DNA of 40,188 nucleotides from Methanobrevibacter sp. (GTDB lineage: Archaea; Methanobacteriota; Methanobacteria; Methanobacteriales; Methanobacteriaceae), in the NCBI GenBank assembly GCA_017407115.1, contig JAFQXD010000064.1, positions 1 through 40,188 on the forward strand, in the 5' to 3' direction. The position numbers and the translations under genes were made by a program. Below the pieces are notes generated by a model. The model saw only the letters and a list, made by a program, of their open reading frames with translations. It did not search any database and was not told the origin of the DNA. Below, one piece after another: positions 24,720 through 34,695 of the stretch; within the stretch, counting starts at the first letter, position 1; every line of letters starts with the position of its first letter.

Positions 24720-24959
24720 TTAAATTTTGATTATTCCAAGAGGGCAGGCTTCAATGCAATCCATACATCTATTGCATTTTGAATAGTCAAGGGTAATTGC
24801 TCCGCCAAGAACCTTAAATGCATTCTGTTGGCAGATTTTTATACATGGCGCTTCTGATGGTTGGCAATTCATACAAAATAAAGTTGGAGTGTCAACATTT
24901 GGTGTTTGTTGACAACTTCCACAGGTTGTACAATCTGTACAATTTCCTATATTAAACAT
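24720..24959 (-). CDS. porF: PorF, ferredoxin-like protein of the por operon
   Basis: A 79-residue iron-sulfur protein with CTDCTTCGSC at the N-terminus, CMNCQPSEAPCIKICQQNA in the middle and CNRCMDCIEACPLG at the end. Last gene of the minus-strand por operon, 7 bp after porE. In related methanogens porE and porF encode extra electron carriers that accompany the core PorCDAB enzyme. Which gene is named E or F follows gene order (CDABEF). AGGATT precedes the ATG. Confidence 0.85.
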   Translation of the reverse strand: MFNIGNCTDCTTCGSCQQTPNVDTPTLFCMNCQPSEAPCIKICQQNAFKVLGGAITLDYSKCNRCMDCIEACPLGIIKI

Positions 24960-24966
24960 AATCCTT

Positions 24967-25467
24967 TTATTCGTCTAAGACAAGTCTTGCTCTAGCTTGA
25001 CTTGTTAGAACGTGGACAATACCGCCTTTTTTGCTGTCAGGTTCATATAATCCTGCCATTTTAGCCAGGAATTTTTCCTGATTTTTAGCTCGGATTTTTT
25101 CCGGATCAGCAACACTGATGGCTCTTTTGGTACATGCTTTTATACATGCAGGGCCTTCTTCTCTATCGGCACAGAGGTCACATTTTTCAGCAACTTTAGA
25201 TTGGAAAGTCATTGCACCAAATGGACAGACCATTACGCATAATCCGCAGCCAATACATTTTTCGGTATCGACTCCTTCATCGGAAATGGCTTCTGTTGGA
25301 CAGATTTTTATACATGGTGCGCTTTCACAATGTTGACATACAATGGAATAAAAGGAAGAATCATGTTCTATTATTTTTATTCTACTAGCATTATGGACTG
25401 ATGCACACATGTTTTCACAATTAAGGCATCCATCACATAAATCGCTATTTACAATAATGCTTTCCAT
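24967..25467 (-). CDS. porE: PorE, 4Fe-4S dicluster protein of the por operon
   Basis: A 166-residue electron-transfer protein with four cysteine motifs: CDGCLNCENMC, CQHCESAPCIKIC, CIGCGLCVMVCPFG and CDLCADREEGPACIKAC. This is the HycB/DmsB-type layout for up to four [4Fe-4S] clusters. GGGAGG precedes the ATG. It lies 12 bp after porB and 7 bp before porF. It probably hands electrons between Por and other ferredoxins; this is from family context, not from the sequence alone. Confidence 0.88.
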   Translation of the reverse strand: MESIIVNSDLCDGCLNCENMCASVHNASRIKIIEHDSSFYSIVCQHCESAPCIKICPTEAISDEGVDTEKCIGCGLCVMVCPFGAMTFQSKVAEKCDLCADREEGPACIKACTKRAISVADPEKIRAKNQEKFLAKMAGLYEPDSKKGGIVHVLTSQARARLVLDE

Positions 25468-25479
25468 TGTTTTCCTCCC

Positions 25480-26349
25480 TTATAATCCTAATTCTTTACA
25501 CTCTGCATCGACGTATTTTTGGATTTTTTCAATGTGTTCCTCATCTAGATGTCTGAATCTTTTTTGTGTTGACAGGTATTCTTTTACAGGTTTTCTTTCT
25601 TCTGGCCTGTAAGTGATTTCGAAGTTTCCATGGTCGATTTCATATAGAATCCATGATCCGGTTTCGACAGCTAATCTGCCCATTTCAATTGTTTTTTCTG
25701 AAGGGAATCCCCAACCGGTAGTGCATGGTTGTTGCAAGTGAATGTATGCAGCCCCTTTTGTTTCTGCAGCTTTTTTCACTTTGTTGACATAGTCTTCAGG
25801 GTATGCAATTGATGCGGTAGCTACATAAGGAATTCCATGTGCTGCCATAATCATAGGCATGTTTTTCTTAGGTTTGTCTTCTCCGAAACTTGCGACTCCC
25901 TGTGGGGAGGTGGTGGTACTTGCACCGTAAGGTGTTGCTCCACTTCTTTGAATACCGGTATTCATGTAAGCTTCGTTATCGTAACAGATGTAAAGCATGT
26001 TGTGTCCTCTTTCCATAGCTCCGGATAATGATTGTAAACCGATATCTACAGTTCCTCCGTCACCACCGAAAGCAACAACATTCACATCATCTTTTCCTTG
26101 AATTCTTAATGCGCTTTCTACACCGGATGCAACAGCTCCGGAGTTTTCAAATGCTACATGTATGAATGGAACTTCCCATGAAGTTTCTGGGTAAGGTGTA
26201 GTCATTACTTCAAGACAACCGGTAGCGGAAATAGCTACGGTGTTTTCGCCTAATGCATTAAGAGCTAATTTCACAGCAATTGACGCTCCACATCCAGCAC
26301 AGCCTCTGTGTCCTGGTGCTAATAAATCTTTATCAGGTATATCTACCAT
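25480..26349 (-). CDS. porB: Pyruvate:ferredoxin oxidoreductase beta subunit
   Basis: PorB binds thiamine diphosphate. The N-terminal [20 protein letters not shown] carries a conserved CxxC for the near [4Fe-4S] cluster; the ThDP-binding region is [20 protein letters not shown] with [20 protein letters not shown] after it. 289 residues, typical. With PorA, C and D it makes acetyl-CoA, CO2 and reduced ferredoxin from pyruvate, or runs in reverse for carbon fixation. GGAGG before the ATG; 2 bp after porA. Confidence 0.96.
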   Translation of the reverse strand: MVDIPDKDLLAPGHRGCAGCGASIAVKLALNALGENTVAISATGCLEVMTTPYPETSWEVPFIHVAFENSGAVASGVESALRIQGKDDVNVVAFGGDGGTVDIGLQSLSGAMERGHNMLYICYDNEAYMNTGIQRSGATPYGASTTTSPQGVASFGEDKPKKNMPMIMAAHGIPYVATASIAYPEDYVNKVKKAAETKGAAYIHLQQPCTTGWGFPSEKTIEMGRLAVETGSWILYEIDHGNFEITYRPEERKPVKEYLSTQKRFRHLDEEHIEKIQKYVDAECKELGL

Positions 26350-26351
26350 AT

Positions 26352-27497
26352 CTATTCCTCCTTAAGTCCAATCCATGTGACATCTTTTTCTGGCACTTTG
26401 GTTTTTTCATATGCTTCTAGGATTGCTTCAGGTGTAATGTCTCTTCCACCTAAACCTGCAACAAATCCGTAAATCTCTTTGTCGATTTTAACTTTCATGT
26501 CTGCATATAAAGCTCCACCTATTCCGAATGTGAAGTTTTTATCGATTACAGCTATTTTTTCACAATTTTTCACTGCTTCTTTAATTGCTTCAACAGGGAA
26601 AGGTCTGTAAGCTCTGATTTTGAGTAAACCTACTTTTTCGCCTTTTTCTCTTAACTGATTAACCATTACTCTAAGGGTACTGCAAATGGAACCCATTGCA
26701 ACAAAGATGATTTCAGCATCTTCTGTTTTGTATCCTTCTACAAGACCATATTTTCTTCCGAAAATCTCTGCAAATTCGTCGCAGGTCTTTTGGATTATTT
26801 CCATGGAATTGTTCATTGCAACTTCCATGTCGTGTCTTGCTTCTGTGTAGTAATTCGGATCAGCAAAGTTACCAATTGACATTGGTTCTTTAGGATCAAG
26901 AAATGCATGTTCTGGAACATATGGAGGTAAGAACTTGTCTACACTTTCTTGGTCTGGAATTTCTACAGGCTCTACTGTGTGGGTTAAAATGAATCCATCT
27001 AAACATACCATTGATGGAAGCAATACATTAGGATTTTCTGAAACTTTAAAAGCCATTAATGTTGTATCCAATGCTTCCTGTGCATTTTCAACATATATTT
27101 GCAACCATCCTGCATCTCTTTGTGCAATTGAGTCTTGTTGGTCGTTCCAAATATTTAATGGTGCAGATATTGCCCTGTTAGCATCTGCCAAAACGATAGG
27201 CACTCTCATACCTGCGGCTGCAAATAAAATTTCGTGCATCAGCATTAATCCTTGTGAAGATGTTGCTGTAAATACTCTTACTCCAGCACCACTAGCTCCA
27301 ACAGCAGCACTGATTGCACTGTGTTCTGATTCTACTTTGACATATTTAGCATCAATTTTTTCATCAGCAACATATTGTGCTAAGTATTCAGAAATTGTAG
27401 TTTGTGGAGTAATTGGATAAACAGGAATAACTTGTGGTTTAGCTAATCTTACAGCCTCTGCGACTGCTTTATTTGAGGTCATTACTTCTTTTACCAT
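26352..27497 (-). CDS. porA: Pyruvate:ferredoxin oxidoreductase alpha subunit
   Basis: PorA forms the main catalytic body with PorB. Seen: [20 protein letters not shown] at the N-terminus, the [20 protein letters not shown] and [20 protein letters not shown] motifs, and a C-terminal transketolase-like domain ([20 protein letters not shown]). The 381-residue length is normal. ATG at 27497, 13 bp after porD, in the order C-D-A-B-E-F. Confidence 0.96.
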   Translation of the reverse strand: MVKEVMTSNKAVAEAVRLAKPQVIPVYPITPQTTISEYLAQYVADEKIDAKYVKVESEHSAISAAVGASGAGVRVFTATSSQGLMLMHEILFAAAGMRVPIVLADANRAISAPLNIWNDQQDSIAQRDAGWLQIYVENAQEALDTTLMAFKVSENPNVLLPSMVCLDGFILTHTVEPVEIPDQESVDKFLPPYVPEHAFLDPKEPMSIGNFADPNYYTEARHDMEVAMNNSMEIIQKTCDEFAEIFGRKYGLVEGYKTEDAEIIFVAMGSICSTLRVMVNQLREKGEKVGLLKIRAYRPFPVEAIKEAVKNCEKIAVIDKNFTFGIGGALYADMKVKIDKEIYGFVAGLGGRDITPEAILEAYEKTKVPEKDVTWIGLKEE

Positions 27498-27510
27498 TTA
27501 ATCACTCTCT

Positions 27511-27753
27511 TTATTCTTTTACCATTTCGATTGCATCGGAAGGACATTCGTTTGCACAAATTCCGCATCCTTTACAGTAATCGTAATCTATATCATGTTG
27601 TTTGTTTACGCTGGAATCCGGACAGAAAATGATGCAATTGTCACAATCGATACATTTTTCCTTATCTAAAATAGGTTTGAATGTTCTCCAGCTTCCGGTT
27701 TTGTTATTTCTACTATTACCTGGGGTTTTAATTACACATCCTATACTTACCAT
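27511..27753 (-). CDS. porD: Pyruvate:ferredoxin oxidoreductase delta subunit
   Basis: PorD is the ferredoxin-like subunit with two [4Fe-4S] clusters: [16 protein letters not shown] and [19 protein letters not shown] start at the ATG at 27753 ([20 protein letters not shown]), behind GGTGA, instead of the upstream in-frame ATG at 27768 inside the porC end. About 80 residues, normal for the family. Confidence 0.94.
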   Translation of the reverse strand: MVSIGCVIKTPGNSRNNKTGSWRTFKPILDKEKCIDCDNCIIFCPDSSVNKQHDIDYDYCKGCGICANECPSDAIEMVKE

Positions 27754-27764
27754 AATATTCACCC

Positions 27765-28286
27765 TCATCCCATTTCATAAGCTTTTTTAGTAGCTTCTAC
27801 GTTCAGTTCTCCGACTTTGCCAGGGAATGTTTCTTTTATCACTTCAAGAAGTGAGTCAATACTTACTGCTTGGGTTTTCTTAGCAAAATATCCTAAAATA
27901 ATAGTATTTACAATGTTTCTGCCTAACATGTCTAATGCAATTCCAGTAGCGTCAATACTGTATACTTCATGTTCTCCACTGCCTTCAAATTTGGTAGTGT
28001 TGATTGTAACTTCAGTATTGTCTTTGATTCCTGAAAATACATCTACTACATTTAATAATCCATCATCCAATACCAGTACATAATCTGGATTGTATACTTG
28101 GTATCTTAAATCAATTGGCTTGTCATCAATTCTTGTGAAAGCCATAACTGGAGCTCCTCTACGTTCAACTCCAAAAAATGGAAAAGCCTGGGAATAATTG
28201 CCGTCTTTGAAAGCCGCTTTTGCTAAAATTTCAGCAGCGGTTACAGCACCTTGTCCGCCTCTTCCATGAAAACGAATTTCAATCAT
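27765..28286 (-). CDS. porC: Pyruvate:ferredoxin oxidoreductase gamma subunit
   Basis: PorC is the gamma domain, starting [20 protein letters not shown] with the characteristic glycine-rich loop and [16 protein letters not shown]. The ATG at 28286 has GGAGG 7-11 nt upstream; the longer frame to 28322 begins at or before the predicted transcript start. It is the first gene of the por operon; a TATA box lies ~55 nt upstream. Confidence 0.95.
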
Positions 28287-28336
28287 TAATTTTTCCTCCA
28301 TATATTTATCATGTATAATCATTATAAATTACAAAA

Positions 28337-28344
28337 TATATAAA
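28337..28344 (-). promoter_or_regulatory. por operon TATA box
   Basis: TTTATATA on the minus strand, about 50 nt before the porC ATG, predicts a transcript start near 28312 and a short leader. The rest of the 289-bp divergent gap up to the DHPS-like gene is T-rich and A-rich, with no ORF or palindrome that I trust. Confidence 0.65.
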
Positions 28345-28575
28345 TTTTATGTTAAAAATTTCTTTTTGAATTAGTTTGTTTAAATTTTTTTGTTTTAGTC
28401 TTTTGTTTTTTGCTTATTTTTTTAATAACTCTTTCAATATTTTACTTATTTTTTTTTACAGTTTTTAAATATCCTTTTCAATTAAATAACACTTTTTAAC
28501 CAAATTTGATTTTTAAAAGATTTAATAATATTAAAATACTATAATAATAATATTATAAGTTTGGTTGGGAAGGTT

Positions 28576-30180
28576 ATGAAAGTTTTAATAATTACTGGAG
28601 AATTGGCATATCCTTTGATAAAGGACGTGGTTTCCAAGGTAGATGGGGACATAATCGTACATATTGTTGACAATACTCAGGTGGCCGCATTCTTAACTCC
28701 TAGAATAATTATCAAGGAAGTCAAAAAGTGTTTTTCTAATCAGTTGGATGAAATTGACATGATTTTGGTTCCGGGATTAATCAAAAAAGGAACAAAGGAA
28801 ATTACCAAGGAATTGGGAATTCCGACATTCAAGGGATCAACTGATGGTGCAGACCTTGCGATGGTTCTTAATCTTGTGGGAAGCATTGAACTGTCAGAGG
28901 ACAAGCCTGCAGATAAGTTGATTGAAGAGGAAAAACGAAAAGAAGCTTTCAGATTTATTGAAGAATTTGAAAACGACAAGGAAAACATTGAAAAACTTCT
29001 CAAAAAGCCAAATAACATTCTTATAAGAAACCTTCCCGTAGGCGAGGACTTCCCGATGAGGGTTCTCTCAGAGATAGCCAACGCTCCTTTTTTATCAAAA
29101 GAGGCACTTATCAACAAATGCCAGTATTTCGTTGATTCCGGTGCGGACATGATTGATATTGGTATGGCCGCAGGAGAGGATTTCTCAGACAAGATTCCCG
29201 AATTGATAGAAACGTTAAGGCCGATTGTTGGCGACAGGCCATTGAGCATCGATACATTGAATCCCAAGGAAATCAAAGTCGCTGCAGAGTGCGGAATCGA
29301 TTTTGTATTGAGCCTGGATTTGGGTAACAATTCAGAAATCAAGGATCTTCTGATAGAAAAGAATATTCCTGCAGTGCTTCTTCCAACTAATTTTTCACAG
29401 GGAAAATCCCCTAAATCTCCAGCCGAAAGGGTTAAATCAATGCACCAGTTAATTAAGGATACTGAAGGAATCACATATGTTGCCGATTTGATTTTGGATC
29501 CTGTAAACAGTTCAAGCATAGTCGAATCCATCATTGCATGCCACGAATTCCACAAGCAAAACCCTGCACCAATGTTTTTCGGTGTGGGCAATGTCACTGA
29601 GCTTATGGATGCCGATTCAGGTGGGGTAAATGTTCTTTTAGCAGGAATAGGTATGGAACTTGGAGCAAGCATTCTCTTCACTCCTGAAGAAAGTGGAAAA
29701 ACAAGGGGAAGTGTTTATGAGCTGGCCACAGCATCAAAAATGATGTTTTTAGCCAAAAACAGAAAATCAATTCCGAAAGATTTGGGAATCAACATGGTTG
29801 CCTTTAAGGACAAGCACAAGAGAAATGACATTATTGAAAACGAACTGGATGAAGTTCCAGAAACCAGACTTGAAAAGCCTTTGAAATTTATAAGGGATAA
29901 GGCAGGAAGCTTCAGAATAAATGTGGATTACGGAACTACTGTAGAGAGCAGCAGAATTGTTGCAACCCATTTCAAGAAAAACAAGGCAGATTTGGTTATT
30001 GTAGGACAATCTGCTAAAGAAGTATATGAGGAAATCATAACAAAAAATCTGGTAACAAGAATGGAGCATGCGGCATATTTGGGTTCCGAACTCCAAAAGG
30101 CAGAAATAGCTATGATTACCGGAAAAGATTATGTTCAGGATTTTGAATTATTCAAAAATCCCGACACCTTTAAAAATTAG
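28576..30180 (+). CDS. Dihydropteroate synthase-related protein (archaeal)
   Basis: An N-terminal ~150-residue archaeal domain is followed by a TIM-barrel related to pterin-binding enzymes: [40 protein letters not shown], and [12 protein letters not shown]. It matches the archaeal DHPS-related family (MJ0107 type), which may act in the pterin branch of methanopterin synthesis, though its exact reaction is uncertain. The ATG at 28576 is preceded by GGGAAGG; the TTG at 28561 is less likely. 534 residues, intact. Divergent from por. Confidence 0.82.
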   Translation: MKVLIITGELAYPLIKDVVSKVDGDIIVHIVDNTQVAAFLTPRIIIKEVKKCFSNQLDEIDMILVPGLIKKGTKEITKELGIPTFKGSTDGADLAMVLNLVGSIELSEDKPADKLIEEEKRKEAFRFIEEFENDKENIEKLLKKPNNILIRNLPVGEDFPMRVLSEIANAPFLSKEALINKCQYFVDSGADMIDIGMAAGEDFSDKIPELIETLRPIVGDRPLSIDTLNPKEIKVAAECGIDFVLSLDLGNNSEIKDLLIEKNIPAVLLPTNFSQGKSPKSPAERVKSMHQLIKDTEGITYVADLILDPVNSSSIVESIIACHEFHKQNPAPMFFGVGNVTELMDADSGGVNVLLAGIGMELGASILFTPEESGKTRGSVYELATASKMMFLAKNRKSIPKDLGINMVAFKDKHKRNDIIENELDEVPETRLEKPLKFIRDKAGSFRINVDYGTTVESSRIVATHFKKNKADLVIVGQSAKEVYEEIITKNLVTRMEHAAYLGSELQKAEIAMITGKDYVQDFELFKNPDTFKN

Positions 30181-30181
30181 T

Positions 30182-30571
30182 CTAGTCGAAGTCGCTTTGG
30201 CCGCCTTCACTTGGCTCTTCTGCAGGAGTCTCACTTTGTCCTCCTTCACTTTGAGGGGTTTCCGGCTGACCTGCCTGGTTGCCGCTGTCTGATGGGGTTT
30301 GGCTTCCCTGGTTGGAATAATATACAGTTCCACTAGAACCGCTTCCATCGGAATCCGGTGCGACAGCTCCTGTATCGCGAGTGGTTGAATCGCTAGACTC
30401 TGTTGTATTATCAGTAGTATTGGTTATATTGGTCATATTGGTTGTATTTGTATGGGTGACATTTGTTTCATGGTTGAAAGAAATGCCGACTCCGGCTATT
30501 ACAATATAAGCTCCGGCTGAAAGTACAATAAGAATCAATAAAATTATAATTATTGCATTATCTTTTTCCAT
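30182..30571 (-). CDS. Single-helix membrane protein with low-complexity outer tail
   Basis: A short charged start (MEKDN), one strong helix (AIIIILLILIVLSAGAYIVI) and about 95 residues of low-complexity sequence: a Thr/Asn-rich stretch (NTTNMTNITNTTDNTTESSD) and then Gly/Ser/Pro/Glu/Gln repeats ending in SDFD. The many N-x-T sites suggest possible N-glycosylation outside the cell. I recognise no domain. GGAGG precedes the ATG at 30571. Its stop is 1 bp from the end of the convergent DHPS-like gene. Divergent from moxR. Confidence 0.75.
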   Translation of the reverse strand: MEKDNAIIIILLILIVLSAGAYIVIAGVGISFNHETNVTHTNTTNMTNITNTTDNTTESSDSTTRDTGAVAPDSDGSGSSGTVYYSNQGSQTPSDSGNQAGQPETPQSEGGQSETPAEEPSEGGQSDFD

Positions 30572-30674
30572 ATAATTTATCCTCCTAATAAATATATATT
30601 AAATCATTAAGTAATATATATTTAGTTACATAAACTTATATTTTATTAGTATTAAATTTATAGAAGGTAAAATT

Positions 30675-31529
30675 TTGCAAACAGAAAACATTACTATTAA
30701 TGAAATTAATGATTTGCTTTTAAAATCAGAATATGTTTCAAATGATGAGATATCTACAACTGTTTACCTGTCATTATTTCTTGGAAGGCCTATGCTTATT
30801 GAAGGGCCTCCGGGGGTAGGTAAAACAGAACTTGCAAAGGTTATTGCAAAATCATTTGAAAGGGATTTCTTCAGGATACAATGCTATGAAGGAATCACAT
30901 TCGAACAGATTGTCGGCGAATGGAATTATCAAAAGCAATTGCTTCATCTTGAAGCCGCCAAAAACGATTTGAACACGGACAACAAAATTTTTGCCGAAGA
31001 ATTTTTCATCAGAAGGCCTCTGCTCAACGCATTTTTAAATGAAAATGATTCTGTACTTTTGATTGATGAAATAGATAAGGCTGATGAGGAAGTTGAAAGT
31101 TTCCTGCTCCAGGCATTGGGAGAGCAGGAAATCACAATCAACGATTTGGGAACTTTCCAGCTTAAAAACGATTTGATTGTTATTTTAACATCAAATTCTC
31201 AAAGGTCTCTTCTTGATGAAACAAAAGACAGATGCCTTTTCTTATATATTCCATACCCTTCAGTTGAAAGGGAAATAGAAATAGTCAAATCCAGAATGCC
31301 TGAAGCCGATGATGAGGTTGTATCAACAATCGTCAAGTTGGTTCATGAAATACGTAATCTTAATTTATTGAAAAAACCTTCAGTAAGAGGAACAATCGAT
31401 TGGGTTCGTTCAGTTTCTAACCTGGGCACTAAAAATATGGACGAATCACTTGAAAACAGTATCGGCGTTGCCATTAAAAATGAAAGTGATAAAAAAAGAG
31501 TCATCAAGGATGTTTTAAGTAAAAGATAA
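30675..31529 (+). CDS. MoxR-type AAA+ ATPase
   Basis: An AAA+ chaperone-like ATPase. Walker A is [20 protein letters not shown] (about residues 38-57), Walker [21 protein letters not shown], sensor 1 [14 protein letters not shown]. MoxR proteins act with VWA-domain partners in protein maturation or metal insertion, and a VWA gene follows directly. The start is a TTG at 30675 after GAAGG; no ATG lies near. Confidence 0.9.
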   Translation: MQTENITINEINDLLLKSEYVSNDEISTTVYLSLFLGRPMLIEGPPGVGKTELAKVIAKSFERDFFRIQCYEGITFEQIVGEWNYQKQLLHLEAAKNDLNTDNKIFAEEFFIRRPLLNAFLNENDSVLLIDEIDKADEEVESFLLQALGEQEITINDLGTFQLKNDLIVILTSNSQRSLLDETKDRCLFLYIPYPSVEREIEIVKSRMPEADDEVVSTIVKLVHEIRNLNLLKKPSVRGTIDWVRSVSNLGTKNMDESLENSIGVAIKNESDKKRVIKDVLSKR

Positions 31530-31530
31530 T

Positions 31531-32685
31531 ATGCTAAACAAGATTGCAAATTTGTCCGCCCAGCTTAGACAGGAAGGTCTGCCCGTAAGTATACGAAGCA
31601 CTCAAGCGGCCGTTAGTATTTATAGGGATTTGGGTGAAGGCGACAGACAGCTTTTAAAGACTGCACTGATGGCAGTCTATGTAAAGGACAGATATGATAT
31701 TCCCAAGTTCAACAAGATTTTTGAAAAAATATTCAAGGTCGAAGCTGAACCTCAAAATAACCCTGAATTAAATAAGGGCAGGGCATATAGTGGAAGCGGT
31801 CCAAGGTCAAATAAATATATCATCAAAAAGCAGAACACTGCTTTTCGCAATGTTCAAAAGGAAAAAATCAACAATGAAAAATTAAAGATGTTGTCAGGCC
31901 AGCCTCTTTTGGATGAAGTCAAACAGCTCGAAAGGGACGGGGAACTGATGAACAAGGATTTGACAAAGCTGAACAGATTCGACCCTAGAATGCTTGAAAT
32001 CTGCCAGAGGCTGGGTAAAAGGATAGCCAATAAGCGTTCCAGAAGAAAAATTCACTCTCATACAAATAAAATTGACATGAGAAGAACAATCCGTGCCAAC
32101 ATGAAATATGGTGGAGTTCCGCTTGAAATCGTCAAGGCTAAACCAAGGCCTCATAAAAACGAGCATCTGTTTTTAAACGACATCAGCGGGTCATGTGAAT
32201 GGATCAGCAGCTGGTTTTTCATGCTTATGTTTTCAGCCCAGACTGCATTCAAGAAATCCAGAACATTCGAATTCGACAACAAGGTAATCGAAACGACTCA
32301 TGCGCTTAAGGAAGAGTATTTAATCGATTCATTCATCAAGGTAAAAGACATGAGGGTTAAAAACATGATGGTTCATGGAACTTCCGACATGTACTCTGCC
32401 TTTAAGATGTTTCAGGATATGGCGCATATCAATAACAAATCTTATGTAATCATACTGTCCGATTGCAGGGATTGGGCGGGGCCTAAGGTAAAGGGCATTC
32501 CGGCCAGTGTTGAAATAGTTGAGGAAATGGTAAGGGATGCAAAAAAGGTCATTATTTTAAATCCCGAAGACAGAAACAAATGGGATGTAGTTGACAGCTG
32601 TGTTTCCTTATATGTTGATGCGGGAGCACAGGTATTTGAAGTCAATACGCTTAATCAGTTAGCACAATTTGTAGAACAGATGTAG
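31531..32685 (+). CDS. VWA-domain protein (CoxE-like), partner of MoxR
   Basis: A 384-residue protein. The N-terminal half is helical and basic (region around HTNKIDMRRTIRANMKYGG). The C-terminal von Willebrand A domain has the metal-site motif NDISGSCEWISSWFFMLMFS (DxSxS) and the later VIILSDCRDWAG. CoxE-like VWA proteins work with MoxR ATPases as a two-part machine. It starts one base after the moxR stop, so the two are coupled. The client protein is unknown. Confidence 0.85.
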   Translation: MLNKIANLSAQLRQEGLPVSIRSTQAAVSIYRDLGEGDRQLLKTALMAVYVKDRYDIPKFNKIFEKIFKVEAEPQNNPELNKGRAYSGSGPRSNKYIIKKQNTAFRNVQKEKINNEKLKMLSGQPLLDEVKQLERDGELMNKDLTKLNRFDPRMLEICQRLGKRIANKRSRRKIHSHTNKIDMRRTIRANMKYGGVPLEIVKAKPRPHKNEHLFLNDISGSCEWISSWFFMLMFSAQTAFKKSRTFEFDNKVIETTHALKEEYLIDSFIKVKDMRVKNMMVHGTSDMYSAFKMFQDMAHINNKSYVIILSDCRDWAGPKVKGIPASVEIVEEMVRDAKKVIILNPEDRNKWDVVDSCVSLYVDAGAQVFEVNTLNQLAQFVEQM

Positions 32686-32688
32686 GTA

Positions 32689-33612
32689 ATGAATATGCAA
32701 TGTAGTAAATGCGGTAATCCTAAAGTTATTTATAAACGAGAACAGTCCGGCCAGTTATTGTGCAAGGAATGTTTCATAGAATCAATAGAAAAGAAAGCCA
32801 TCAAAACAATCAAAAAGGAAAAATTGCTAGACAAGGGAGACAAGGTTTTGGTTGCTCTTTCAGGTGGAAAGGATAGCGTAACCACTCTGGAAGTGCTCGA
32901 CAGCTTTCGCAAAAGAAACATAATTGACATTTGCGCCGTAACTGTTGATGAAGGAATAGCCAATTACAGACAGGACGGTGTGGATATAGCCATCCGTCAT
33001 GCTCAAAGACTGGGCATAGAACATAAGGTGGTTTCACTAAAGCAGGAATACGGCATTACCTTGGATGAGATAATGCAGAGGGAAAACCATAAGGGATCCT
33101 GCACATACTGCGGAGTATTCAGAAGGACAATAATAAACAAAGCTGCCCGTGAAATGGGAGCTACCAAAATCGCAACCGGACACAACCTTGATGATGAAGT
33201 CCAGGGAATAATGATGAATTATCTGGAGGGAAATACTGATAACCTAACCAAACTTGGTGCAAAAACAGAATCCCAAGCCGAGGAATTCACGGTTAAAATC
33301 AAGCCTCTGCGTGAAATTCCAGAACGCGAAATTGGTCTTTACGTTGTTGCAAAGGATTTGGAAGTCCACTTTGACAGCTGCCCTTATGCGATGCAGTCAT
33401 TCAGGGGTGAGGTTTCAGAAGTCATAAACCAGCTTTCAGAAAAACACCCTACAATCAAATATTCCACATTGAGGGGATATGACAAAATAAAGAATATACT
33501 CAAAGAGGAACTTAAAAAGGATTATGCTCATGGAAGATGCAAAAGATGCGGTGAGCCTTCCTCAAATGAACTGTGCAAAGCATGTTCATTTTTAGAAGAA
33601 TTAGGATTATGA
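32689..33612 (+). CDS. ncsA: tRNA 2-thiolation ATP pyrophosphatase (NcsA/Ctu1/TtuA family)
   Basis: It adenylates and thiolates a tRNA uridine or thymidine. Zinc ribbons frame the enzyme: CSKCG...CKECF at the start and [16 protein letters not shown] at the end. The PP-loop is SGGKDS (residues 58-63) and catalytic cysteines lie in KGSCTYCG (about 138 and 141) with another in FDSCPYAM, as in this family. 307 residues. ATG at 32689; the ATG at 32695 is also possible. The next gene encodes a ubiquitin-like sulfur carrier, the expected partner. Confidence 0.9.
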   Translation: MNMQCSKCGNPKVIYKREQSGQLLCKECFIESIEKKAIKTIKKEKLLDKGDKVLVALSGGKDSVTTLEVLDSFRKRNIIDICAVTVDEGIANYRQDGVDIAIRHAQRLGIEHKVVSLKQEYGITLDEIMQRENHKGSCTYCGVFRRTIINKAAREMGATKIATGHNLDDEVQGIMMNYLEGNTDNLTKLGAKTESQAEEFTVKIKPLREIPEREIGLYVVAKDLEVHFDSCPYAMQSFRGEVSEVINQLSEKHPTIKYSTLRGYDKIKNILKEELKKDYAHGRCKRCGEPSSNELCKACSFLEELGL

Positions 33613-33616
33613 TATT

Positions 33617-33820
33617 ATGCCATTTATTTTAAAATACAAACAATTAAATGAAGTACGAGAAATTCCTGATGAAAATTACACAATTAAGGACCTGCTCGAC
33701 GATATGGAGCTGTCCGCTCAAACAATAGTGTCCAAACAGAATGGTGAACTTGTTATTGAAGATACCGTCATCGAAGAGGGTGATGAGATTCAGCTTGTTC
33801 AAATTATTTATGGTGGTTAA
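33617..33820 (+). CDS. Ubiquitin-like sulfur carrier (MoaD/ThiS/SAMP type)
   Basis: A 67-residue beta-grasp protein ending in IIYGG, the C-terminal Gly-Gly needed for thiocarboxylate formation and protein conjugation. It follows the tRNA thiolation gene by 4 bp, so it very likely supplies sulfur to that enzyme, as Urm1 or TtuB do elsewhere. AGGATT precedes the ATG. No E1-like activating enzyme is present in the window. Confidence 0.88.
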   Translation: MPFILKYKQLNEVREIPDENYTIKDLLDDMELSAQTIVSKQNGELVIEDTVIEEGDEIQLVQIIYGG

Positions 33821-34681
33821 GTGAAGATAAGTTACGAATGTGGACCTTGCTTTTTAAGGCAAGCCAGAGAAGCGATGGATTTATCGACAGATGATGAAAA
33901 GCTTAAAATGGAAATTATGGGAGATATTTTCAACTATCTTTCCCAAACATTCAAAGAAGGAACCAATTCCAACAGCACAGGCTCTACAATGCATGCAATC
34001 ATAAAGCAAAAAACAGGATGCGAAGACCCTTACTATCAGGAAAAAATTGAAAGCAACAAACTTGCTTTAAAATATCTGGATGATGTTAAAAAAATCATTA
34101 AAGAGGATAACAGTCTGGAAAATTATGTTAAAATAGCTATTATAGGCAATATCCTGGATTTCGGTGCATTCACATTGGATGATGACATTGAAAGTGTCAT
34201 TAAAAATTCCCTCAAAAAGGATTTGACAATCAAGGATATTGAAGACTTTGAAAACTCACTGAAAACCCATGACAGGGTATTGTATCTGGTGGACAATACA
34301 GGTGAAATAGTATTCGACAAATTGCTTTTGGCAAAAATAAAGGAATATAGTCTGGACATTACCATAGCAGTCAAATCCGAACCGATACTCAATGATGCAT
34401 GTATGGGCGAAGCGTTGGATGCTGGTTTGGATGAATTTGGAGATATTGTGGAAATCGGTGCCGGAACTGTAGGCTATGTCGACAGCAAAATCTCAGATGA
34501 ATTCAGGGAAATATTCGACAGCCATAAGTTCATCATCTCAAAAGGAATGGGGAATTATGAGGGGCTAACTGAAATCGACTTGTCAAATAAAGATATTTAT
34601 TTCCTCTTATGTGCAAAATGCAACACCATTTCAAGAGATATTGGTGTAAATTTACATGACATGCTTCTTTTCAAGAAATAA
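33821..34681 (+). CDS. DUF89-family metal-dependent phosphatase
   Basis: A 286-residue protein of the DUF89 (damage-control phosphatase) type. Motifs: CGPCFLRQ at residues 7-14, LVDNTGEIVFDKLLLAK (metal-binding Asp-Asn), and SKGMGNYEGLTEID with LLCAKC near the end. These enzymes remove harmful sugar phosphates. The GTG start at 33821 directly follows the previous stop. Part of a + strand run of five or six closely spaced genes. Confidence 0.88.
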   Translation: MKISYECGPCFLRQAREAMDLSTDDEKLKMEIMGDIFNYLSQTFKEGTNSNSTGSTMHAIIKQKTGCEDPYYQEKIESNKLALKYLDDVKKIIKEDNSLENYVKIAIIGNILDFGAFTLDDDIESVIKNSLKKDLTIKDIEDFENSLKTHDRVLYLVDNTGEIVFDKLLLAKIKEYSLDITIAVKSEPILNDACMGEALDAGLDEFGDIVEIGAGTVGYVDSKISDEFREIFDSHKFIISKGMGNYEGLTEIDLSNKDIYFLLCAKCNTISRDIGVNLHDMLLFKK

Positions 34682-34695
34682 TTTAAGTGATAGTG

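Noticed and set aside
28740..29681. 313-residue ORF on the - strand
   Set aside because: Shadow of the DHPS-like gene; composition rich in Ser/Leu and no recognisable motif or start signal.
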